A DNA stretch of 64,000 nt from Gliomastix tumulicola (lineage: Eukaryota; Ascomycota; Sordariomycetes; Hypocreales; Bionectriaceae), in NCBI GenBank assembly GCA_001599755.1, contig BCHX01000007.1, positions 3,286,001 through 3,350,000 of the forward strand, in the 5' to 3' direction. The position numbers were made by a program, and so were the translations under genes. The notes below the pieces were generated by a model, which worked only from the letters and a program-made list of their open reading frames with translations, had not been told where the DNA came from and ran no database searches. Positions 22,701-32,246 of the stretch are shown piece after piece (within the stretch, counting starts at the first letter, position 1; the number at the start of each line of letters is the position of its first letter).

Positions 22701-24357
22701 ATGAAGCAGAACAAAGAAGTCAGAGAAGACAAGATCTTTCAGGGCCCCATTGACCCCGAGAGCACATCGGAGGCCAGTGTGGAACCGCAATATCCCGCCC
22801 AGGATGGAGGGTTGAAGGCCTGGCTTTTCCTCATCGGCGCCTGCATCGTTGAGATTACAGCCTGGGGTGAGTCCATTGCACTTACAATTATCTTGATAGC
22901 CGCGAAGGCATATACTGACCGCCATCATACCAGGCTTTCCATACTGCTATGGCGTCTTTCGAGAATACTTCTTCAAGAATGAGCCCTTCAAGGGCGATAC
23001 CCTCGTCTCGACGGGTGGCATGATGGCGAATGTCCGTGCCTCCCCTTCCCTTCCCCCCTCTCACTCTCACTACGAAGACCAACCTGGCTAATATCGCCGG
23101 GTCACAGGGTGTTCTTCAAATCTCGCTGCCGTTCATCATCTACGGGCTGAACAACTTCCCCTCCCAGAGGAAGAATGCCATGTGGCTTGGGTGTCTCATC
23201 TGCACCGTCAGTCCCATCGGCGCCGCATTCACGAAAACTGTGAGTCGCCCGTCATCCCAGAGGATTCTGCCTGCTAACGAGACAGGCGGTTGGACTCGTC
23301 ATCTGTCTTGGGCCGATCTACGGCCTGGGTGCTGGCCTGCTCTTTGCCCCGAGTATGCACTTCCTGGGTGACTGGTTCGTGAAGCGGAAGAGCTTCGCGT
23401 ACGGCATCATGTAAGGACTCCTGCGGTGTTGGCCCTGTTCATCATGCTGACAGTCGTAGCTGTGGCGCTGGTGCAGCTGCCGGAGCAGGTCTCCCTCCCA
23501 TCTACACCGTCTGCCTGAATCGCTTTGGCTACCGAGCCACGCTCATCGGCTGGGGCCTCATCTCCTTCATCGTCACGGCCTCGGGTCTCGCCCTCATGCA
23601 CCCTCGGACGCCGCCTGAGAGAGCCCCCAAGCCCAACCGCCACGACTTCGACTTCCTCCGCAAGCCCCTATTCCTCGTCTTCCTTACTGCGACTGTCATC
23701 CAGGCGGTTGCCCACTACGGTCCTAGCACGTACCTCCCCTCAATTGGTGCTGACTTTGGTCTGTCCGACGCGCAGGGGGCCATGCTCGTGAGCTTGCTCA
23801 ACCTTGCACAGGCCATCGGACAGCCGCTCCAGGGCATGCTGGCCGATACCCAGGCGTCCTTCTACGCACCGTTCGTGCTCAGCACGCTGGGCGGCGGCAT
23901 CGAGAGTCTCGTCATCTGGCCGTTCTCGCGCAAGCTGTGGTCCCTCGTCATCTACTCTCTCGCATTTGGCGCAACAGCAGGTGGCTTTGCCGTGCTCAGA
24001 CCACGCTTCGCAGCGGCGGTCGTCGGCGACGATGACACGAGTCTGTCCTCCAACTCGTCCTCGGATGATCAGGCCGACGATGCAATGGACGACGCCGAGC
24101 GGGAGGTGCGCCAGAAGAACAAGTCCATGTTCATCTTTGGCGTCTTCACCGCTGCCCGTGGCATCGCCATTCTCTCCTCCGGCTTCATCGCTGTCGAGCT
24201 CGTCAACGAGGATTCGACCGATCTCAGTGGGTACGGTCTGGGATCCAAGTGGCGCAGCTTGGTCATTTTCACGGGCGTGACTATGATCGCCGCTTCGGCT
24301 GGTGCTTTGGGCAAGTTTGTGCCGTACGATATCAAGATTGGCAAGAAGAACAAATAG
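22701..24357 (+). CDS. MFS transporter, monocarboxylate porter-like
   Basis: This is a membrane permease of the fungal monocarboxylate-porter group. I infer five exons, 22701-22866, 22934-23031, 23108-23239, 23286-23410 and 23460-24357, giving 472 residues. The N-terminal cytosolic tail ends in DGGLKAW before TM1, the usual signature of this group (DGGxGW). The next exons read FPYCYGVFREYF, then GPIYGLGAGLLFAP and WFVKRKSFAYGI, all typical. The central loop is short and a Ser/Asp-rich acidic loop of about 35 residues lies in the second half. The second donor is GTCCGT, weak but required by frame. It follows the diiron protein on the same strand and may export or import a related metabolite. 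Substrate unknown. Confidence 0.87.
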
Positions 24358-24809
24358 GCGTCGCAGTCTGTACGGGTGGCTGTCAGTACGATATAAAAGC
24401 TGGGGGGGCACTATGGGTTACCTTGAATACCACCTAAGGTGCTCAGCACATACATGCACATGCAACGTCAAAGGAGAACTGGTGTAGGGCTGCAGAAAGT
24501 GCTTCATTGTCAAAATGCCAAATTCCTTCACTGGATCTCGCCACGCATTAGCGCAGTGACTCCTCAGTATTCTCCTCCTCCGCTAATCAGCGTCCCCCAG
24601 ATCCCTGGATCTTGTGCTGTGCCACCGCTAGAGAGCGCTGATCACTCCCTCGCTACGTCACAGTGCCCCTGAAGATGCCCTGATTGCGTCCTTTCTTTAT
24701 CTGCATCATCTTGCCTTCGCCGCCATTTCAGAAGAATCGGCTTCATGTTTCTCAAAAATCCAATTGAACACGATCCCCTAATGCGAGCGCCATCTCAGAT
24801 CTGGACAAG
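24358..24809. other. Intergenic, upstream of the polytopic membrane protein gene
   Basis: This 452 bp region shows no gene, repeat or clear promoter motif. Confidence 0.45.
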
Positions 24810-26948
24810 ATGTCATGTCCAGCGCTGGACTGCTCCAACACATCCCAAATACCGGACGTCGATCTGGAGGCAAATGGAGACATCGCGGGACCGGGAGTCA
24901 TCATCGGATTCGTCGGCAATGCTTACTTCGCTCTCCTGCTGCTGATACTCTACTACCTCGTCGCCTTCGACCCCTATGCCCACCCGTTTGGATCATACAA
25001 CACCGAAGATGAGGAGGCCGTCAGGCAAGCCGACTGGTGGAAGCCGAGTCCGGTTGACACCTGGCTACTCGACCTCGTGCGTCGAAATACACGACGCGTC
25101 GTGAAGGCCGTCAAGCTGGATGTCATCTTGCTGCACGACGCGAAGCAGCTCCAGCCACGCTTCGTCTCGGTGGGTATCGACGCTCCCAGAAGTTTTCCAG
25201 TAGCATACTGACTTCTATTGTGACAGTCCGTCATTCACATGTGCGACCTGCAGCTCCTGACAGGCTTCGCCATCCTCATCAGCGCATATATCCAAGTGCC
25301 CTGCACCATGTCGGCCTACCACTGGCAGATCGTCGTCTACCTCGCCTGGTTCTCGAGCATCACTCACCTCACGGGCCTCATGGCCGCCCGACATTACCTC
25401 TACAACAAACCCTGGGCGCGCTTCGCCCGGATCATCGCCTCCCTTCTATTCCTCATTATGCTGCTCGTCGCGATAGTGCCCACGGCCTACTTCAACTGGG
25501 ACTCGTCCGAGAAACAGCCAAGCACGACGGAGATGTCCTCGTCCGTCGCCTGCCTCTACAACCCGGGGCTTGGACCTGCGGTTTGGCACCAGAAAGGCCT
25601 CCAGTCCTGGCAGAGGTGCATGAACGCTGTAGAGGAGAAGATGGACGAGCTGCGCAAAGTGTATCCCGACATTGACGAGATCATCGCCAATGGCACGATC
25701 AGTGACACCGATATCCCTTACGGGGCACAGGCGATTGTGAAAGATCCGCGTGCCTTCTGCAGAGCTTCTGAGCCTCGGCCTGTCGCCACGTCTGTGTCCT
25801 TCCAGGCGATGCTCTACTCCGTCATCTTGCTGGGATGGGCGTTTCTATCCCGCTTCATCAGGCTGTGGATGCCTCTGAACCGCTTCATGTCCCTGCGTAT
25901 CCGCCGCCCTATCACGAGGCGCATTCGCCAGCTGATCCAATGGCTAGAGAGCAGGCCTGGTAAGGATTCTGGGACGATGCGAGGCGAAGGGGCTCCGCAC
26001 AAGGGGCTCGTTTATTACTTTTTCAACAGACCACTCCTTGCGTGGTTAATATTCATCAGAGTCAACGCGGACTGTGCTTCGTCCATGTTTGGCGAGCTGT
26101 TCTGGCTGTCGATCCTCATTCTCTGGGGCACCCTTAGACTCGATGCGACGACCACATTTGCTCAGAGTTCGGGCCTGGTGGATGGTGAACAAGACTGGAA
26201 CTTCGGCCAGACGCTTCCCGTCCTGCTGCTTGTCGGTCCCCTGCTCATGGTCTTCCGCTCATTCACGACGACCCGCGTGAAGCAGGATCCCAGAGAAGCA
26301 TGGCGTCAGGAGCAACAACTATCGCGACAATCGACTCTTCACTCCGACCCCTTTCTCGACAACGCCCTCACTATCTCCCGTCGTGCCAGTAGTGAGCTCC
26401 GCTCCGAGAAGAACGAACGGGACCAGTACAAGAGCAGCACGTGGATGGGAGCATGTCTCGTCTCATGCTTCATCAGCTTCAGCTTCATGGTTGGGATGAC
26501 ATTTGGCGCCATAATGGACTTCCAGAGAGGGTTCACCGGCACGGGCGGGTCGATCGCCTCGGTCTGGATCAGTGACTTCCAGCTCGTCGTGTACCTACTC
26601 ATGTACTATCCGCTCGCCCTTCATATCGCAATCCTCTCGGGGCTGTTCCACGACGAACTATGCAAGCCTCGCCGTGCCAGTCTCAAGGATAATGGGAGCA
26701 GAGACAGCAGCCACAGTGGGAATCAGCTCCCTACATGTTGGCATGCAAAGCTGTTGGTGCCGTTCATTATTCTGCTGATGAGCATGTTTACGGCGATGTT
26801 CTGCGTATGCCAGCTGACACGGTTTTACATCCCTGGGCTGGCTGGTAGTCAGAATGTCATAGTGCTGGGGGTGGCTCTGGCTAGCTCTTTCTATGCCGTC
26901 ACTTTCATCGTTATGTTGCTCTGCAGGAGAAGAGCGAAGCATGCCTAG
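24810..26948 (+). CDS. Polytopic membrane protein, unknown function
   Basis: I infer two exons, 24810-25169 and 25227-26948 (57 bp intron, GTGGGT donor, CAG acceptor), giving 693 residues. Ten or so hydrophobic segments are visible: one near residues 30-52, four between about 125 and 325, and five in the second half. A long hydrophilic loop with Arg/Ser-rich sequence lies around residues 490-545. A lumenal or extracellular loop between the fourth and fifth segments has Cys and an NGT sequon. Conserved-looking features are DWWKPSPVDTWLLDLVRR in the first loop and FFNRPLLAW before the sixth segment. I do not recognise a transporter or enzyme family. Several Cys in the last segments could be structural. 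It is not obviously tied to its neighbours. Confidence 0.82.
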
Positions 26949-28121
26949 CGATAGCCACTCATGAAGTATCAAATACATAATAGATATCAACACTCCAATG
27001 CTCTAGAGCTTCCTCGTGACAGTATTTCTAGCGTCCTTGGGAGCCGAATCAATACGTTTAGAGATGACAGCTGGAGGCACCTGGGCAACGCTGTTCGCTT
27101 TGCTCCAAGGTCGAGCAATATATAATGGTAGCAGAATTCTGAACTAATTTGGGAGGGGCAGCAGAAGGCTGCTAGCCTGGATCCCCTGGCAGGCTGCTTC
27201 GCGGAAGATCCCGAGCCTAGTCAACGGTCAGAAAGGTTTCACGGCTGGTACTCCAGACGACCCTGTGTTCATCACCCTGTATCCGTATAGTCTCATTCTT
27301 CCTGGAAGATACATGTCTTCACTGCCAATATATACCATTCCCTTACTGATTCTGTCCACCGTGTCTCTTTCAGGCATGTCTCGGCTCCGGTATGTGACAC
27401 TTTTCGCGCACTCATACTCTGTGTGAATGGTCTTGCATCTTAGCAGGCAGGCCAGGGAGATATGCGTCACCTCACCTTCGCGTGGGAGCTCTCTTATCTG
27501 CTCACATGCGGGGCATTCTCACACTGGTCCCTTGATGGTCCCTGCAGGTCTTTTAGGGCAGGACTGTGGGTGTATGTCATGCTGCTGTCCTCGGTAGTGA
27601 ACATATCCGAGTAATGACATGCAGCGTCTTTGAGAATGATTCACCAAAGACTCGCCTCCCTGGGCTGATTATCCATCAATTGGCAATCTCGAGCAGATGG
27701 AAGACTCGGACCAAGCATCCAATGGTTACGTCAAACGTGCATTATCTCAATAAATAAAAGGCCTCACACACCAATCACGACCAAGGGTCCAATCACCCAA
27801 ATCCACCGACCGCAGGCTAGAGGTGCAACCCAACAAACCAACATCGTGTTAAAACCGCGAGTAGCCACCTCCGATCTTCGGTCCGGTCTGACATCGTGGG
27901 GGTCCAAGAAACGTGATGTGACGTCTGAAGTGAGGGGTTGAGGCGACGCGTCCGAGCGTCCGGTGATGGTTTAAAAAGGGCGCATATGCTGGAGATTGGA
28001 CGCGTGCTTTTTCAACTCCTTCACATCTCTTTCATCGATCCAACAGATCAGACCAACTTTCGACACCCAATACCATCCCAACGACGGTACGGTCTCCTCG
28101 GAGCCGGTGTCAGAAGAGGCT
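26949..28121. other. Intergenic, promoter of the thiamine gene
   Basis: This 1.2 kb region precedes the leader of the NMT1-type gene. A TATA-like TTTAAAAA lies near 27970, about 150 bp before the uORF. No other gene is convincing; a few minus-strand ORFs of about 80 codons are probably chance. Confidence 0.5.
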
Positions 28122-28151
28122 ATGATGCCTTTCGCAATAGATCAACGCTGA
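28122..28151 (+). promoter_or_regulatory. Short upstream ORF in the thiamine gene leader
   Basis: An ATG-ATG pair opens a nine-codon ORF ending in TGA, a few bases before the probable leader-intron donor (GTAAAT at 28159). It would be present in every transcript starting upstream, so it may lower basal translation. Whether the cap site lies upstream is not known. Confidence 0.4.
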
Positions 28152-28256
28152 GATCAAGGTAAATCCGAGGAACAAGACTGCGTGCCGGGTGTTCAGCTGC
28201 CTTCCTGTCTCCGGGTCGTCTCTTCACCCCTTTGCGTCGATGCAAGGAGCGATGAG

Positions 28257-28336
28257 ATGGTTCATGAGGCAGGGGGACAGCTGATCTGAGAAATACCGGA
28301 TGAACTTGATCTGGATAATACCAGCGAAAGGACCAT
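28257..28336 (+). promoter_or_regulatory. TPP (thiamine pyrophosphate) riboswitch
   Basis: The stretch carries the conserved TPP aptamer elements: CTGAGA (28286-28291), GAACTTGATCTGGATAATAC-type core, and CCAGCGAAAGGA just after. The ends can form P1: ATGGTT at 28257-28262 with GACCAT at 28331-28336. It lies in the 5' leader of the HMP-P synthase gene, downstream of a GTAAAT donor at 28159 and upstream of CAG acceptors (28370 or 28393-28398). In Neurospora and Aspergillus, the same class controls alternative splicing of NMT1/thiA leaders. By analogy, TPP would block productive splicing and repress the gene. Confidence 0.92.
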
Positions 28337-28422
28337 GCTTCTTGCACACTCATCCCTCCTCCCCTGACAGTTGGACTGTGGTGAACTAACCCCAGCAGCG
28401 TTCCCGCTTGAAATCGTATACC

Positions 28423-29713
28423 ATGGCGAGTGACAAGATCACCTTCCTCACCAACTGGTACATGCTTCTCGCGCGGACGGCTCTGGCTGCTGGGAGAACG
28501 GAGGGTTGACGTATTCGTAGGCATGCTACCGCCTACCATGCGCCGCTGTACCTGGCCCAGGCCAAGGGGTACTTCAAGGACGAGGGCATCAAGGTCGCTC
28601 TGCTCGAGCCCAACGACCCCAGCGTGAGGACTGATGATCCATCGTATGTCTTGATGTCTACTGACCGTCTGCAGGATGTCACCGAGATCATCGGCAGCGG
28701 AAAGGTCGATCTCGGCTTCAAGGCCATGATCCACACCCTTGCGGTTCGTAGAGTGCTCCAGTAGGGGATGCATGTGCTAATGAAAGCAGGCCAAGGCTCG
28801 TGACTACCCCGTCCTGTCCATTGGCAGGTGAGTACATGCGTTCCCAACAATCACATGATCTAGTATGATATTAACAGTGCAAAGTCTCCTCGACGAGCCC
28901 TTCACCGGTGTCGTCTACCTCAAGGAGTCTGGCATCACCAGCGACTTCCGCACCCTCAAGGGCAAGCGCATCGGCTATGTCGGCGAGTTCGGCAAGATCC
29001 AGATCGATGAGCTCGTGCGTATCATCCTACGTATCTATCAGACATCCCATACTAACCTGGAACAGACCTCCCACTACGGCCTCACCCCCGAGGACTACAC
29101 CGCCGTCCGCTGCGGCATGAACGTCTCCAAGGCCATCGTCCAGGGCGACATCGACGCGGGCATCGGCCTCGAGAACGTCCAGATGGTCGAGCTCGAGGAG
29201 TGGCTCGGCGCGCAGGGCCGCCCCAAGACCGACGTCCAGATGCTGCGCATCGACGAGCTCGCCGAGCTCGGCTGCTGCTGCTTCTGCTCCATCCTGTACA
29301 TCGGCAACGAGACCTTCATCCGCGAGAACCCGGAGAAGGTCCGCGCCTTCCTCCGCGCCTGCAAGCGCGCGACCGACTTCGTCATCGCCGAGCCGGCCAA
29401 GGCCTGGGAGGAGTTCGTCGACTTCAAGCCCGTGCTGGCCACGCCGCTGTACCGCAAGATCTTCGAGCGCAGCTACGCGTACTTCTCGCGCGACATGAAG
29501 AACGTCGAGCGCGACTGGGCCAAGGTCACCCGCTATGGACAGAGGCTCGGCGTGCTGGGTGCTGGCTTTGCGCCCAACTACACGAACAAGTTCCTCGAGT
29601 GGACGCTGACTGCTGAGTCGGAGGACCCGATTGGCGACCAGAAGCGCATGGCCAAGCTCCAGCAGAACGTGGCTGCCAACGGCGGCTTCCAGCGTCTGGA
29701 GACGGCTGCTTAA
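28423..29713 (+). CDS. nmt1: HMP-P synthase, THI5/NMT1/thiA family (thiamine pyrimidine)
   Basis: This enzyme makes 4-amino-5-hydroxymethyl-2-methylpyrimidine phosphate, the pyrimidine half of thiamine. In yeast it is a single-turnover reaction using its own active-site histidine and PLP. I infer six exons, 28423-28457, 28521-28623, 28675-28743, 28790-28827, 28885-29014 and 29066-29713, giving 340 residues. Key residues fall at the yeast Thi5 numbers: Lys62 (PLP), His66 in MIHTLA, and CCCFC at 195-199 (iron). GEFGKIQIDEL and CGMNVSK are also conserved. The third intron has a GTTCGT donor. The fold is of the periplasmic-binding-protein type and the enzyme is cytosolic. It is regulated by the TPP riboswitch in its leader. 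All key residues look intact. Confidence 0.97.
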
Positions 29714-30852
29714 ATGTCTGTCTGTCTGTAGAGTGGGAAGATTGTCGTCGTTAGGGGGGCTGAGATCAACTCTCGTCTCTGAGGATCCAAACGCGGTGAT
29801 GTGCCTCAACGCCGTGCCGCTGAATAAGACAGAAGAACATGACAATAAAATCGATGGGGTTCAAGCCCGCACCCATGCTCTCGTTCCTCTCGCCCTCGCC
29901 GTGCTAAGATGTTCCTACCTCCCACTGTCGAGGAGCCCACTGGCCTCCCTGTGACAAGGTGCCCAATGCCCATGATGCCCGACGACCGCTATTCAGCTCC
30001 CCGTCAGCAGCTGAATCTGCAGGTTTGCGGGGCGTTTTCCCCTACAGTGCCTAGCGCCCCCTAAGTAATGTCGATCGCTCTTCAGCTTCAGTGATTAGCA
30101 GCGCGCTCGGAGATCAATGTCTCATATTTCAGGGGACGGAAATGGCAGCAAAGAAGGGCACCGAAGCGAACATCATCGTTCTGCCACCCGGTATAGCCGC
30201 GTAGACATATCATTTGCCATGCACGGGGGATCTCCAGCTGCGCTCTTCACCCATCTCTTTGGCGGTCAACGCGGTGATCAGCCCGAGCCAGGAACAATTT
30301 TCCGACCGTGCGACGTAGCCCTTGCTGACTGGCATGTCACCACACACCTCTTCAGACATGGTTAAGGCGGTGGTGGACGCTAGCCTTTGTGACATCTCCC
30401 ATCCATGCCGGCCAACCATCAGCATGCCGAAGTCACAGTCGATGGAAGGATACGCAGATGAGAGAATGGGAGTTGAGGATAGTCAACGAGTATTAAGGCC
30501 GGGAGACAGGTTGTAGGAGGGCTGAGAACCGTCCAGAAGGTAGTAGTGAGGAGGGGATTGGAGCTGCAATGGGTGGGACTGACTACTGTTGGGACACCAT
30601 TTACAAAGCATCCCAAATGCACATCTCTCGTGCATGGGACAGACGTCTTTGGATTAGCCTGCATGGACAACTCAGCTGCCCTTGCCTGAACTGGTTTTGT
30701 GACCTTGTTGGTCAGAGCGAGCCTGTGATGTCGCAATTTCACATCTGCCCTTTCCCGTCTATAAAGCGAGGCCCCCCTCCGCTCGCTGGACTTCTTACTT
30801 GGACCCCCAGCTTCAAGCACTTTGGTGATTTTCGCGACTGAACGGGATCAAG
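29714..30852. other. Intergenic, 1.1 kb
   Basis: This region lies between the thiamine gene and the solute-binding protein gene. It holds a TATA box (listed separately) near its right end. No gene is convincing. Confidence 0.5.
30760..30765 (+). promoter_or_regulatory. TATA box candidate
   Basis: TATAAA in a GC-rich setting lies 88 bp before the start codon of the solute-binding protein gene, a plausible core-promoter distance in a fungus. Confidence 0.5.
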
Positions 30853-31947
30853 ATGGTCAGCCTACTCAACAAGATCGCAGCCGCCTCAGCGCTCTGCCTG
30901 ATCCCCTTCTGCGCTGCCCAGCAGCCAGCTGCCATCTACGACGGGGGACTGAACAACACCGATGCTCCAGTCAAGCTCGGTATTGGCAACGGAGGTGCTG
31001 GCCAGAGCGGTCTCATCAAGGGTATGCTTCCAACATCTTCCTTTTGTAGCCAAAGTCGATACTCATCCACTGCTCCCAGTCCTGGCTGATGCCTTCATCC
31101 GCGACAGCATCAAGAATGGCTCTGATCCCTTCCGCGTGGCCTGGTACACGAGCGACACGACCTACAGCATCGAGTACCTCAAGACGGGCCTGATCGACGT
31201 CGGCATCACGTACAACCCAGCGGCTGAGAAGATCGCCGTGGACCAGGGCATCGCCACGGAGCCCATCTACTACGCCTTCCGCGATCACTTCCTCCTCATC
31301 GGCCCGCCCTCGAACCCGGCCAATATCTCTGGCGACTCGGACATCCTGACCATCTTTGCGGATCTCCATGCTGCTGCTGAGGGAGATCCTACGGAGCCGC
31401 CGACGCGGTTCTTGAGTCGGTACGACAAGTCTGCTACCAACATCAAGGAGGCACTGCTGTGGGCTAGCATTGGCCAGGTAAGCCTCTCTTCCCCCCCTTA
31501 ACATATAAAACTATCTCGTTACCCCAGGTCGGCTGACTTGTCTTAAAGGTGCCCTGGGCCACTGCATACTCGGTGTGGTACCATCAGTATATCGGCTTCC
31601 CCATCCAGGCCCTCACGGCCGCGATCCTCCTGCAGGAGTACACCATCACCGACCGCGGCACGATCCTCTCCATCGACGCCGAGCTCAGCAACAAGACGAC
31701 CATCTACAAGGCCGGCACCGACGAGGCCGACGATCCCCTGCTCAACCCAGCTCACCTCCTCATCGGCGCCAACGCTCCAAACCCCGAGGAGGCTGTCGCT
31801 TTCGCCGAGTGGCTGGTCAGCCCTCGCGGCCAGGACGTCATCACGGGCTTCAAGAAGAACGGCGAGCAGCTGTACAGCCCGGCGCCGCCGCTGAACGAGA
31901 CCAACGTGGAGCGCAGATCCAACATGGGTCACCCTCACTGGTATTAG
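30853..31947 (+). CDS. Secreted tungstate/molybdate-type solute-binding protein
   Basis: I infer exons 30853-31021, 31080-31477 and 31549-31947, giving 321 residues. The N-terminus is a signal peptide (MVSLLNKIAAASALCLIPFC followed by AAQQ). The mature chain resembles the bacterial TupA-like PBP domain. It shows YTSDTTYSIEYLKTGLIDVGITYNPAAE-type sequence (shortened here), an RDHFLLIGP turn, and AEWLVSPRGQDVI near the end, which matches the family's closing helix. In bacteria these proteins bind tungstate or molybdate for ABC import. Fungi have no matching ABC permease, so the role is unknown; it may capture oxyanions or act as a lectin-like secreted factor. Homologues annotated 'extracellular tungstate binding protein' occur in other fungi. 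The third acceptor AAAG at 31548 is required by frame. Confidence 0.85.
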
Positions 31948-32246
31948 ACCCCAAGATGAGACGTGGCTTGTGGAATAGTGGTGATATTAGGAGTTGAGCG
32001 ATGTTAGGTTATCATCGGTCATTTGTACGAGACCACTTAATCAATCTGTATTATCTACCGTCTCTACAATGCTGGTCCTGCGCCACATGTCTCAGCTGCG
32101 TGACTAGTCTGGCAACGTGCATATGCAGCTGACACGCTTCATGGATGCCTGACGAAACCCAAACCCCGCCTTTTCAGCTTCATTTTTCTCCCTCCCTCGT
32201 CAGTTCACTCCATACTCGTACGCTTGGAAGGAAGTATTTGCCTCTC

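Noticed and set aside
23740..24411. 223-codon minus-strand ORF antisense to the MFS gene
   Set aside because: It is opposite a well-supported exon and has no recognisable domain.
29027..29845. 272-codon minus-strand ORF antisense to the thiamine gene
   Set aside because: It lies opposite the highly conserved last exons of NMT1, and its Leu/Val/Ala/Asp-rich sequence has no family character.
32145..32246. Upstream ATG of the HET protein as its start
   Set aside because: It would add 34 residues unlike HET proteins. The ATG at 32247 precedes the Cys-bearing leader. It is not excluded.
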